Assembly: GCA_038206395.1 (NCBI GenBank)
Contig: JBBRAX010000027.1
Span: 30,482-94,481, forward strand
Source of the DNA: JAGSPQ01 sp038206395
GTDB lineage: Bacteria; Myxococcota; Myxococcia; Myxococcales; Myxococcaceae
DNA length: 64,000 bases
Reading direction: 5' to 3'
Of this stretch, positions 44,345 to 51,438 are shown piece after piece. Position 1 is the first letter of the stretch; each line of letters opens with the position of its first letter. Both the position numbers and the translations under genes were made by a program. The notes beneath the pieces were generated by a model. The model was not told the DNA's origin and did no database searches. It worked only from the letters and a program-made list of their open reading frames with translations.

Positions 44345-45328
44345 ATGTCGATGGCCACCGACGATCTTCCCGAGCAGCTGTCGATGACCGAGATCATCCG
44401 GCTGCAGGACAAGCTATCGAAGGCGCTGATTCGGCGCTTCGAGAAGCGCATCGCGCTCGTGTTCACCGACGTCGTCGGCTCGACGCCCTACTTCGCCCGG
44501 TTCGGCGACGAAGCGGGCCGGAAGCTGCAGCAGCGCCACGTCGACCTGGTACAGCGCGCGATCGGCCCCCTGCACGGCCGCATCGTCGACACCGCCGGCG
44601 ACGGCGCCTTTCTGGTCTTCCCCAGCGTCGATGTCGCCCTGACGGCGATGGTCGAGCTGCAGGCGCAGATCGCTTTTGACAACGACAGCCGGTCGAACGA
44701 CGAACGGCTGGTGGTCCGCGTGGGCTGCCACTTCGGGCCGGTGCTCACCGACGGCGCGCAGGTGTCGGGCGACGCGGTGAACTTCTGTTCGCGGGTGACG
44801 GGGTCGGCCAGCGCGGGCGAGATTCGGCTGACGCGCGAGGCGTTTTCGGCGCTCACCGACGTGCGGCTGCGACTCAAGTGCCGGCGCCTGAAGCCGTCGA
44901 TGCTCAAAGGCATCGAAAGACCCATCGAGCTGCTCTCACTCGACTGGCACGACCCGCAGCTCTTCCCGGCAAACATCCGCTTCGTCGACGGGATTGAGTT
45001 ACCCCTGCCTTCGCACGACGTGATCCGCTTCGGCCGGCTCAAGGAACAAGACGGCCTGCCCGCGAACGACGTGCTGCTGGTGGTGGCAGACCCGAGCGAC
45101 GCAAACCGCATCAGCCGCTGGCACTTCGAGCTGCATCGGCGCGCGGGTGGGTTCGTGCTGCGCTCGGTGTCGGAGGCGCTGACCGAGGTCGACGGCAAGA
45201 TGATGGCAAAAGGCGAGGAAGCGGCAGTGCGGCCCGGCACGATGGTGCGGGTTGGCGGCGTGCTGACGATCGAGTTCCTCGGTGACCCGATGTTGCGAAT
45301 GAGCGAAGCCACGATTCTGCCCCGATGA
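44345..45328 (+). CDS. class III nucleotide cyclase fused to an FHA domain
   Basis: The product has about 327 residues. The cyclase homology domain spans about 30-195 with metal Asp in ALVFTDVVGSTPYF, a second Asp in DTAGDGAFLVF, and the transition-state Asn/Arg in GDAVNFCSRV, so activity is expected. The purine-selecting Lys position before GDG is Asp-Thr-Ala here, so cAMP versus cGMP or another product cannot be decided. A C-terminal FHA-like domain follows (FGRLKEQDGLPANDVLLV, NRISRWHFELHRRAG). ATG 44345 is used; TTG 44333 and ATG 44351 are alternatives. FHA input suggests kinase control over cyclase output. Confidence 0.85.
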   Translation: MSMATDDLPEQLSMTEIIRLQDKLSKALIRRFEKRIALVFTDVVGSTPYFARFGDEAGRKLQQRHVDLVQRAIGPLHGRIVDTAGDGAFLVFPSVDVALTAMVELQAQIAFDNDSRSNDERLVVRVGCHFGPVLTDGAQVSGDAVNFCSRVTGSASAGEIRLTREAFSALTDVRLRLKCRRLKPSMLKGIERPIELLSLDWHDPQLFPANIRFVDGIELPLPSHDVIRFGRLKEQDGLPANDVLLVVADPSDANRISRWHFELHRRAGGFVLRSVSEALTEVDGKMMAKGEEAAVRPGTMVRVGGVLTIEFLGDPMLRMSEATILPR

Positions 45329-45795
45329 TTCAGATCCGCCCCTGCACCCCTGATGATCTGACCCAGGTTTCGAAGCTGGCCGCGGCGCTGGTGCGCCTGC
45401 ACCACCACTGGGATCCGAAGCGCTTCATGCTCATCGAGCCGCTGGAACAGGGGTACCACCGCTTCTTCTCGAGCCAGCTGCAGGACGGCGAGGTGGTGCT
45501 CTTGGTGGCGACGCGCGAGCAGGTGATCGTCGGCTACGTCTACGGCGGCACCGAGCCCCGCAACTGGAATGCGCTGCTCGATCGCTGCGGCGCCATTCAC
45601 GACATTCACGTCGACGAGTCGCTGCGCAAGCAGGGCGTCGCCTCGAAGCTGCTGGAAGCGGCTTGCGCGCGGCTCAAAGCGCTGGGGGCCGAACGCGTCG
45701 TCTTGATGAGCGCGCAAGCCAACGCCGAAGGGCAGCGGCTCTTCGAGAAGCTCGGGTTTCGCAGGACGATGGTCGAAATGACCCGCGAGCTGTGA
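45325..45795 (+). CDS. GNAT-family N-acetyltransferase
   Basis: The product has 156 residues. The GNAT acetyl-CoA motif is clear (IHDIHVDESLRKQGVASKLL), with the terminal FEKLGFRRTMVEMTREL. The acceptor substrate is unknown. The ATG overlaps the cyclase stop (ATGA at 45325), so the two proteins are made together. Some bacterial acetyltransferases are cyclic-nucleotide-regulated, but this one has no CNB domain of its own. Confidence 0.85.
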   Translation: MIQIRPCTPDDLTQVSKLAAALVRLHHHWDPKRFMLIEPLEQGYHRFFSSQLQDGEVVLLVATREQVIVGYVYGGTEPRNWNALLDRCGAIHDIHVDESLRKQGVASKLLEAACARLKALGAERVVLMSAQANAEGQRLFEKLGFRRTMVEMTREL

Positions 45796-45807
45796 TTTAG
45801 GCCACCC

Positions 45808-46203
45808 ATGGGGTTCTTCACCAAGGCAGACCCGATCGCGGCCCTGAAGGCGCAGGTCGAATCGAAGCCAAAAGACTCGAAGCTGTTGCTCGACCTCGCC
45901 AACCTGCTGAAGGCGAAGAACGCGATCTCGGAAGCGGCCGAGTACTACCTGCGGGCCGCCCAGGCGCTGACGGATCTCGGGTTCGCGACGAAGGCGGTGG
46001 CGATCATCAAGCAGGTGACGCAGCTGCAGCCGAAGTCGATTCCCGCCCACGAGGCGCTGCTGGCCTGCCTGGAAGAGATGAAGGTGAAGGAAGAGCAGCG
46101 CATGGTGCTGAAGACGCTGATGACGCTCTACCGCGGTGAAGGCCGGCAGCAAGACGCGCAGACGGCGCAGCTGAAGATCGACGCGCTCGGCCCCGGCCGG
46201 TGA
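45808..46203 (+). CDS. small TPR protein
   Basis: The product has 131 residues, nearly all helical TPR-like repeats (DSKLLLDLANLLKAKNAISE, GFATKAVAIIKQVTQLQPKS). It resembles the N-terminal TPR part of the second CNB protein, so it could be a paralogous adaptor without ligand domain. Its TGA overlaps the GTG start of the next gene (GTGA at 46200). It is the last gene of the signalling cassette. Confidence 0.72.
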   Translation: MGFFTKADPIAALKAQVESKPKDSKLLLDLANLLKAKNAISEAAEYYLRAAQALTDLGFATKAVAIIKQVTQLQPKSIPAHEALLACLEEMKVKEEQRMVLKTLMTLYRGEGRQQDAQTAQLKIDALGPGR

Positions 46204-47468
46204 GCGGACCCGCAGGCGAAAGGCCGCCCACCCAAAGCCGAAGGGCGAGCCTCGGCGTCATCTTCGGGGTGGTGTTTCTCGATCTGCTCGGCTTCGGAAT
46301 TCTGATTCCGCAGCTGGGCGTCTACGCGGTGCAGTTCAAGGCGTCGGCGATCGAGGTCGGCACGCTGGGCTCGGTGTATTCGCTGATGCAGTTTGCAGGC
46401 GCTCCGTTCTTCGGGCGGCTGTCGGATCGCGTGGGGCGTCGGCCGGTGCTGCTGATCACGATGGTCTTCTCTTTCTTCAGCTACGTGCTGTTCGGCTTCG
46501 CGGGCTCGATGCTCGCGCTGTGGGTGTCGCGCATCATGGCGGGCCTCGCCGGAGCGAACATCTCGACCGCGCAGGCGTACATCTCGGACATCACGACCCC
46601 TGAGAATCGCGGCAGGGGCATGGCAATGATCGGCATCGCCTTCGGCCTCGGCTTCGTGCTCGGCCCGGCGCTGGGCGGCATTCTCGGCAGCTGGCACGGC
46701 AACGCCGCGATCGGAGCCGTCTGCGCGGGGCTGACGCTGCTGAACCTGGTGTTCGCGATCTTCTTTCTTCCCGAGTCGCTGACCGAAAGCGCGCGCGCGG
46801 CGGGCAAGACGAACAAGGGCACCTGGCTGCAGCGGGTGCGGACCCCGGGCATCGGGGTGGCGCTGACGCTGGGCTTCCTGGTGACGGCGGCGTTCGCGCA
46901 GGTCGAAGGCACCTTCTCGATCTTCCTGCTCAGCCGGTTCCTGTCGCCGGATGCGCAGGTGACGGCCTCGTTGTTCGAGCTGTCGGCGCACGTGGACGAG
47001 GCAGTGCTGAAGCAGGCGTCCTTCCGGGCGGGCATGTTGTTCACGGTGATTGGGGTCGTCAGCATCGTGATCCAGGGCGGCTTACTGAACCGGCTGCGGC
47101 CGATGTTCGGCGAGGTGCGGCTGGTGCGCGGAGGCCTGATGATCTTCGGCCTGGGCGTGATCCTCACCCCGCTGGCGCCGTCGTACGCGTGGATGTTCCC
47201 CGCGGTGGCGGTGATGGCGCTGGGCAGTTCGCTGGTGAACCCGTCGATGGCGTCGCTGATGTCGCAGCTGTCTCCGCCGGATCGCCAGGGCGAGCTGCTG
47301 GGCACGTACCAGTCGATGGGGGCCCTGGGCCGCATCGTGGGCCCGTCGCTGGGCGGCATCTGGTTCACGATCTTCTCGCCGCGAATGCCCTTCTTCGTGG
47401 CGGGCGGGATTCTGTGGCTGGCCGCGTTGCTCGCGCTGCGCTTGAACGTGCCGTCGCCGAAGAAGTAA
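46200..47468 (+). CDS. MFS transporter (DHA1-like)
   Basis: A 422-residue protein with 12 predicted membrane segments. Motif A is FFGRLSDRVGRRPVLL after helix 2, and helix 5 carries the antiporter-type motif C (GFVLGPALGGIL). The family exports drugs or other small molecules by proton antiport. About 30 polar residues in the region before helix 7 (LSPDAQVTASLFELSAHVDE) lengthen a loop. The GTG start overlaps the TPR gene stop. The substrate is unknown. Confidence 0.88.
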   Translation: MSGPAGERPPTQSRRASLGVIFGVVFLDLLGFGILIPQLGVYAVQFKASAIEVGTLGSVYSLMQFAGAPFFGRLSDRVGRRPVLLITMVFSFFSYVLFGFAGSMLALWVSRIMAGLAGANISTAQAYISDITTPENRGRGMAMIGIAFGLGFVLGPALGGILGSWHGNAAIGAVCAGLTLLNLVFAIFFLPESLTESARAAGKTNKGTWLQRVRTPGIGVALTLGFLVTAAFAQVEGTFSIFLLSRFLSPDAQVTASLFELSAHVDEAVLKQASFRAGMLFTVIGVVSIVIQGGLLNRLRPMFGEVRLVRGGLMIFGLGVILTPLAPSYAWMFPAVAVMALGSSLVNPSMASLMSQLSPPDRQGELLGTYQSMGALGRIVGPSLGGIWFTIFSPRMPFFVAGGILWLAALLALRLNVPSPKK

Positions 47469-47480
47469 GGCTCACGGGTC

Positions 47481-49190
47481 ATGCACGACGCCGACCTCGC
47501 GAAGGAAGCACTGGCCGAATTGCCCGCAGACATCGCGACGAGCCCGCTGTTCAACGGGGATCTCGCTCCGGTGCCGAAGGCGCGGCGGACATGGACGACC
47601 TACAACTTCGCGGCGCTCTGGGTTTCGATGGCCCACTGCATTCCGACCTACATGCTCGCGGGTGGCCTGGTCGCGGTGGGGATGAACTGGTGGCAGGCGC
47701 TGCTGACGATCGGCCTCGGCAACGTGATCGTGCTGGTGCCGATTCTCTTGAACGCACACCCGGGCACGAAATACGGCGTCCCCTTTCCCGTTCTCGCGCG
47801 CAGCTCTTTCGGCACCGTCGGAGCGAACGTGCCCGCGGTGCTCCGCGCCATCGTCGCGTGCGGCTGGTTCGGAATTCAGACGTTCATCGGCGGCGAGGCG
47901 CTGAAGACCTTCATCGAGGCGATCTGGCCGGGGTTCGCGGGCGTCGGTGCGGGCGTCTCGCTGTTGGGCTTGTCGGTGCCGAGCGCGATCACCTTCTTGT
48001 TCTTCTGGGCGCTGAACATCTTCATCATCTACCGCGGGATGAACGCGGTGCGCGTGTTCGAGAACTGGGCGGCGCCGCTGGTGATGGTGATGGCGGCGAT
48101 CCTGATGGCGTGGGCGGTGAATCGCGCGGGCGGCATCGGGCCGATGCTGTCGCAGCCGTCGAAGTTCCAGACCGTGGGCGAGTTCTGGAAGGTGTTCGTG
48201 CCGTCGCTGACGGGGATGATCGGGTTCTGGGCGACGCTGTCGCTGAACATCCCCGACTTCACGCGGTTCGGCAAAGGCCAGCGCGAGCAGATGATCGGCC
48301 AGACGCTGGGGCTGCCGACGACGATGATCGCCTTCTCGGCGATGGGCGTGGTGATCACGAGCGCGACGCAGGCGATCTTGAAGGACGTCGAGGTGTCGAA
48401 GCTGTGGGACCCGGTGTTCCTGCTGTCGCAGCTGACGTCGAGCAGCGCGCCGGCGGGGCTGGACGCGCCGTTGATCGCGTCGGATGGCACGCGGCTGGTG
48501 GTGGCGATCGTGTCGTTGCTGGGCGTGGGCATCGCGACGGTGTCGGTGAACATCGCGGCGAACGTGGTGAGCCCGGCCAACGACTTCGCGAACCTGGCGC
48601 CGCGGTTGATCTCGTTCAAGACGGGCGGGTTGATCACCGGCCTTCTGGGCATCGCGATCATGCCGTGGAAGCTGCTGGCGAGTGCGGACACGTACATCTT
48701 CAGCTGGCTGGTGGGCTACTCGGCGCTGCTGGGCCCGATCGCCGGGATCATGATCGCGGACTACTGGATCCTGCGGAAGAAGGAGCTCGACGTCGCCGAG
48801 CTGTACCGCGAGCAAGGCATCTACCGCGGGGTAAACTTTGTCGCCGTCGGCGCGCTGGCGATCGGGATTCTGCCGAACGTGCCGGGCTTCCTGAAGGCGG
48901 CCCATGTGATCGAAGGGCCCGAGAACGTCTTCGATCACATCTACGTCTATGCGTGGTTCGTCGGCTTCTTCATCTCGATGGGGCTGTACCTGGCGGGGAT
49001 GAGGACGTTGCCGAAGTCGCTGGTGCACTCAGCCGTGCGCGGGCTGGTGCTCGCGGGGGCAAGCGTGGTGCTGTTGGGCATCGTGCTGAGCATCGCGCTG
49101 TCGGGCGAAAGCCGGACCTTCGTCGCCACTGGCCTGATGGCGTCGGGGGTGGTGATGATCTTCCGCGGGCTGAGAAGAACGGCGCGTTGA
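47481..49190 (+). CDS. NCS1-family nucleobase/hydantoin-type permease
   Basis: The product has 569 residues and about 12 membrane segments. NCS1 landmarks are RTWTTYNFAALWVSMAHCIP near the start, PFPVLARSSFGTVGANVPAV, the helix-3 GWFGIQTFIGGEA and the later NIPDFTRFGKGQREQMIGQ. The family imports purines, pyrimidines, allantoin or hydantoins with Na+ or H+. No catabolic gene is adjacent to narrow the substrate. It lies 12 nt after the MFS gene. The sequence just beyond its 3' end looks like the cut end of another gene. Confidence 0.9.
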   Translation: MHDADLAKEALAELPADIATSPLFNGDLAPVPKARRTWTTYNFAALWVSMAHCIPTYMLAGGLVAVGMNWWQALLTIGLGNVIVLVPILLNAHPGTKYGVPFPVLARSSFGTVGANVPAVLRAIVACGWFGIQTFIGGEALKTFIEAIWPGFAGVGAGVSLLGLSVPSAITFLFFWALNIFIIYRGMNAVRVFENWAAPLVMVMAAILMAWAVNRAGGIGPMLSQPSKFQTVGEFWKVFVPSLTGMIGFWATLSLNIPDFTRFGKGQREQMIGQTLGLPTTMIAFSAMGVVITSATQAILKDVEVSKLWDPVFLLSQLTSSSAPAGLDAPLIASDGTRLVVAIVSLLGVGIATVSVNIAANVVSPANDFANLAPRLISFKTGGLITGLLGIAIMPWKLLASADTYIFSWLVGYSALLGPIAGIMIADYWILRKKELDVAELYREQGIYRGVNFVAVGALAIGILPNVPGFLKAAHVIEGPENVFDHIYVYAWFVGFFISMGLYLAGMRTLPKSLVHSAVRGLVLAGASVVLLGIVLSIALSGESRTFVATGLMASGVVMIFRGLRRTAR

Positions 49191-49284
49191 CCAGGAAGAC
49201 CAGACTCACGACCGCGAAGTACCCGACCGTCTGCGTGAAGAACGCCTGGAGGAACATCATGATCGGATTCCCGGGCTCGATCAT
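49180..49284 (-). pseudogene. possible 5' remnant of a truncated membrane-protein gene
   Basis: Reading from an ATG that overlaps the stop of the preceding minus-strand gene (ATGA), about 32 residues look like a real membrane-protein N-terminus (MMFLQAFFTQTVGYFAVVSL, VFLVNAPFF). The frame then runs into the antisense of the NCS1 gene and becomes Pro/Arg/Ser nonsense. This suggests the rest was lost where the NCS1 gene was joined. Confidence 0.3.
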
Positions 49285-49670
49285 GGCTTGTCTGTTTCCG
49301 CTGGGCCTGGTGGGCGCGCGAGCGACAGCCGCTTGGTGAAGAACAGCTTCCTCACCACCGCTTCGGCGGTCGTGGGCGTGAGCAGGGTCAGGGTCACTTC
49401 GTGCCGCGACCCGTCTTCCGGCTGGATCAAGGTCCCCCGGAAGAGCTTCGCGCGCGCGTCATAGACGAGGTTTTCGAAGATCACCGTTCTCGACGACGGC
49501 GGTGCGGCGGCGACGCGGGCTCCCGTCCAGGCGCCGTCAGAGCCCCTCGCAAACTCGAGGATCCACGAACGGTCAGCGTCCTTCCATCGCCCTGCCAGTT
49601 GCGGCTCCTCCGGTGCTGCCGCGCTCGCGATCGCCGAAGCAAGGAGGACCACCAATCTATTGCAACCCAT
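49281..49670 (-). CDS. small secreted protein
   Basis: The product has 129 residues with the signal peptide MGCNRLVVLLASAIASAAA. The mature part contains LAGRWKDADRSWILEFARG and VYDARAKLFRGTLIQPEDGS, loosely like DUF2147-type periplasmic domains, which is a weak match. The ATG at 49670 gives the signal peptide directly. It diverges from a TetR gene across an 81-nt spacer with inverted repeats and is a likely target of that regulator. Confidence 0.6.
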   Translation of the reverse strand: MGCNRLVVLLASAIASAAAPEEPQLAGRWKDADRSWILEFARGSDGAWTGARVAAAPPSSRTVIFENLVYDARAKLFRGTLIQPEDGSRHEVTLTLLTPTTAEAVVRKLFFTKRLSLARPPGPAETDKP

Positions 49671-49711
49671 AGTTGCTTTACCCCAGGCGGGCGGCACTGC
49701 CCATTGCAACT
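49662..49711. promoter_or_regulatory. inverted-repeat cluster, candidate TetR operator
   Basis: GCAAC (49662-49666) and GTTGC (49672-49676) form a palindrome. AGTTGC (49671-49676) and GCAACT (49706-49711) form a second, wider one. ATTGCAAC occurs twice. The cluster overlaps the start of the minus-strand gene and lies 41 nt before the TetR start. Confidence 0.4.
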
Positions 49712-49751
49712 GTCAGCTGCAGAACGCCTCTGCCGGCGCGACACTCGGCCC

Positions 49752-50381
49752 ATGCCGACCCTGAAGAAGAGCCGTCAAGACGGGGGCGAGGTCTTCGTCC
49801 GGCGCGTTCTCGACGTGACCCTGCGCGAGTTGGCGAGGGTCGGTCTCGAGGGGCTGACGGTTCCTGACGTGGCCAGCAAGGCGCGCGTCAACAAGACGAG
49901 CGTCTACCGGCGTTGGCCAACCAAGCAGGCGCTGGTCGCAGCGGCGCTCGAACACTCGATGGGCCACCTCGACGACGTCATCGACACGGGAGCCCTCGAG
50001 AGTGACCTGATTGCGCTCACCCAATCGGTCGGCGCCTTCCTCAAGTCACGCCAGGGAATGGGGACGATCAGAACCATCTTCGTTGATGGCCACAGCCCGA
50101 CGTTGCGCGCGATCGCCCAGCGCGGTTGGCAGAAAGCGCAGGGCGACCTGCCCCACAAAATCGTCCAGCGTGCGATCGACCGCGGGGAACTCTCGGCGCA
50201 GGCCGACGTCGAGCTGATGCTGTTCACCCTGGCTGGAGCCCTTCTGCACCGGGTGTTCGTCGAGCGTGCGCCGGTCGATGGCCCCTATGTGAGCCGTTTG
50301 GTTCGGCTGGTGACCCACGGTGTCTTAGGCCCGGGCTTGACCCTGACCCCGCAAAAGAAAAAGGCTCCCAGGTTTCCCTGA
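49752..50381 (+). CDS. TetR-family transcriptional regulator
   Basis: The product has 209 residues. The N-terminal helix-turn-helix is typical (LRELARVGLEGLTVPDVASK, ARVNKTSVYRRWPTKQALVA). The C-terminal ligand domain ends with a TetR_C-like ELSAQADVELMLFTLAGALL region. Members usually repress a divergent gene until a ligand binds, here the small secreted protein (and perhaps the lost gene beyond it). The ATG at 49752 is the start that directly precedes the HTH. Its stop codon lies inside the tRNA-Glu terminator stem. Confidence 0.9.
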   Translation: MPTLKKSRQDGGEVFVRRVLDVTLRELARVGLEGLTVPDVASKARVNKTSVYRRWPTKQALVAAALEHSMGHLDDVIDTGALESDLIALTQSVGAFLKSRQGMGTIRTIFVDGHSPTLRAIAQRGWQKAQGDLPHKIVQRAIDRGELSAQADVELMLFTLAGALLHRVFVERAPVDGPYVSRLVRLVTHGVLGPGLTLTPQKKKAPRFP

Positions 50382-50386
50382 GAGCC
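50353..50386 (-). terminator. intrinsic terminator of tRNA-Glu
   Basis: On the minus strand GGCTCTCAGG pairs with CCTGGGAGCC (one mismatch) around a 4-nt loop and is followed by TTTTTCTTTT. It lies 24 nt after the tRNA 3' end and overlaps the TetR stop codon on the other strand. Confidence 0.75.
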
Positions 50387-50410
50387 CTTCTCTGCCTTGG
50401 ACGTAGGTGA

Positions 50411-50483
50411 TGACCCCGCCGGGATTCGAACCCGGGTTTAAGCCGTGAGAGGGCTCCGTCCTAGGCCACTAGACGACGGGGCC
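50411..50483 (-). tRNA. tRNA-Glu (CUC)
   Basis: The acceptor GGCCCCG pairs with CGGGGTC over 7 bp (one G-T). The D arm is GTC..GAC with TAGTGGCCTAG. The anticodon loop CTCTCAC gives anticodon CTC, and the T arm is CCGGG TTCGAAT CCCGG. The discriminator is A, and CCA is not encoded. Confidence 0.95.
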
Positions 50484-50502
50484 TTCCTGCAAAAGCGCGT
50501 GC

Positions 50503-50531
50503 CTCATAAATCGCGCCCGCGTTCGCGTCAA
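50503..50531 (-). promoter_or_regulatory. promoter of tRNA-Glu
   Basis: The minus-strand -35 box TTGACG (50526-50531) and -10 box TATGAG (50503-50508) are spaced by 17 nt. The tRNA starts 19 nt after the -10 box. The promoter sits directly downstream of the L,D-transpeptidase gene. Confidence 0.6.
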
Positions 50532-50534
50532 CAC

Positions 50535-51392
50535 TCAACGGAGGACGACGGGATCTTGCAGCTGAATTCGGGCGAAGAAGGCGTCGATGTCTTCCGGGTG
50601 CAGCACCACGCAGCCGAACGACATCAGGGTGCCCGCGTCGGCCGACCACTTCGACGCCCACGCGTGGAAGCCGATGCCGCCTCCGAGCTTCGTCTTCTGG
50701 GGCGTGAGCGCCTTCGCGCGCCAGCGCTGGTCGATGTCGGACGCCTGGCTTGCGGTGAGGATGCCAGCGTCGAGCCCGCGCGCCGCGTCGTACGGGTTCG
50801 GGTAGCTGAGCTTGACCCAGTAGCCCCCGTAGAAGTCTGCCCAGTCGCCACCGAACTTGCCGTGGTAGCGCTCGGTGACGAAGTACAGGCCGCGCGGCGT
50901 CTTCAGGTCGCCCCGCACTTCCTTCATCCCTTCTGCCTGGCCGATGCCCACGTCCCACGATGCGACCGGCACGCCCTTCTCGAGCGCCACCACCCTTCGC
51001 GCGTCGACCTCGACGATGAAGGCCCGCGGCGCCGTCAGCGGGTTGAACACCGGCACCTTCAGCAGCTCGGCTTCCATTGGCGCCTTCGCTTTCCGGCCGG
51101 CGCCCAGCAGCGTTCCACGATCGACCCCCTGACCCGCGGTCACCGCGATCGTCTCGAGGTTCGTCACCACGAAGCGCGCCGTCCGGCGATCCGCGTTCTC
51201 GAAGAACGTGTGCGCGATGATGACGGTGCCCGCGTCCACCGACTCCACCCTGCCCTTCGCCATCGCGCGCCAGGTGGAGCCCTGCTGCGCAGCCGACCAC
51301 GCATCGGCGATCGGCACGGATGGGTCGAGGTACGCCGTCAGGCTCGGCGGGACGTCGACCGTCAGGACTCCGGCGAGCACCAGCGCGAGCAT
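50535..51392 (-). CDS. L,D-transpeptidase (YkuD-like) with M23-like N-terminal part
   Basis: The product has 285 residues with an N-terminal hydrophobic signal (MLALVLAGVLTVDVPPSL). About 45-100 resembles a degenerate M23/LytM segment (GTVIIAHTFFENADRRTARF, GQGVDRGTLLGAG). The C-terminal YkuD domain has IGFHAWASKW and MSFGCVVLHPEDI. The catalytic Cys and a His are kept, but the usual HG, SHGC and following Arg are HA, SFGC and Val. The family makes 3-3 peptidoglycan cross-links or anchors proteins; activity here is plausible but not certain. Confidence 0.82.
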   Translation of the reverse strand: MLALVLAGVLTVDVPPSLTAYLDPSVPIADAWSAAQQGSTWRAMAKGRVESVDAGTVIIAHTFFENADRRTARFVVTNLETIAVTAGQGVDRGTLLGAGRKAKAPMEAELLKVPVFNPLTAPRAFIVEVDARRVVALEKGVPVASWDVGIGQAEGMKEVRGDLKTPRGLYFVTERYHGKFGGDWADFYGGYWVKLSYPNPYDAARGLDAGILTASQASDIDQRWRAKALTPQKTKLGGGIGFHAWASKWSADAGTLMSFGCVVLHPEDIDAFFARIQLQDPVVLR

Positions 51393-51438
51393 CGGGCTCT
51401 CAACGCCCCCTGACCGTGCGCAGTTCCCAGGGCCGCGC

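Noticed and set aside
41722..46203. Pycsar or CBASS anti-phage system
   Set aside because: A class III cyclase and CNB proteins are present, but there is no membrane, TIR, nuclease or other killing effector, and the FHA/TPR/GNAT setting points to internal signalling.
46200..49190. Recently acquired transporter island
   Set aside because: The MFS gene is start-stop coupled to the TPR gene and codon use looks like the neighbours. Only the 3' junction after the NCS1 gene is suspicious and is reported separately.
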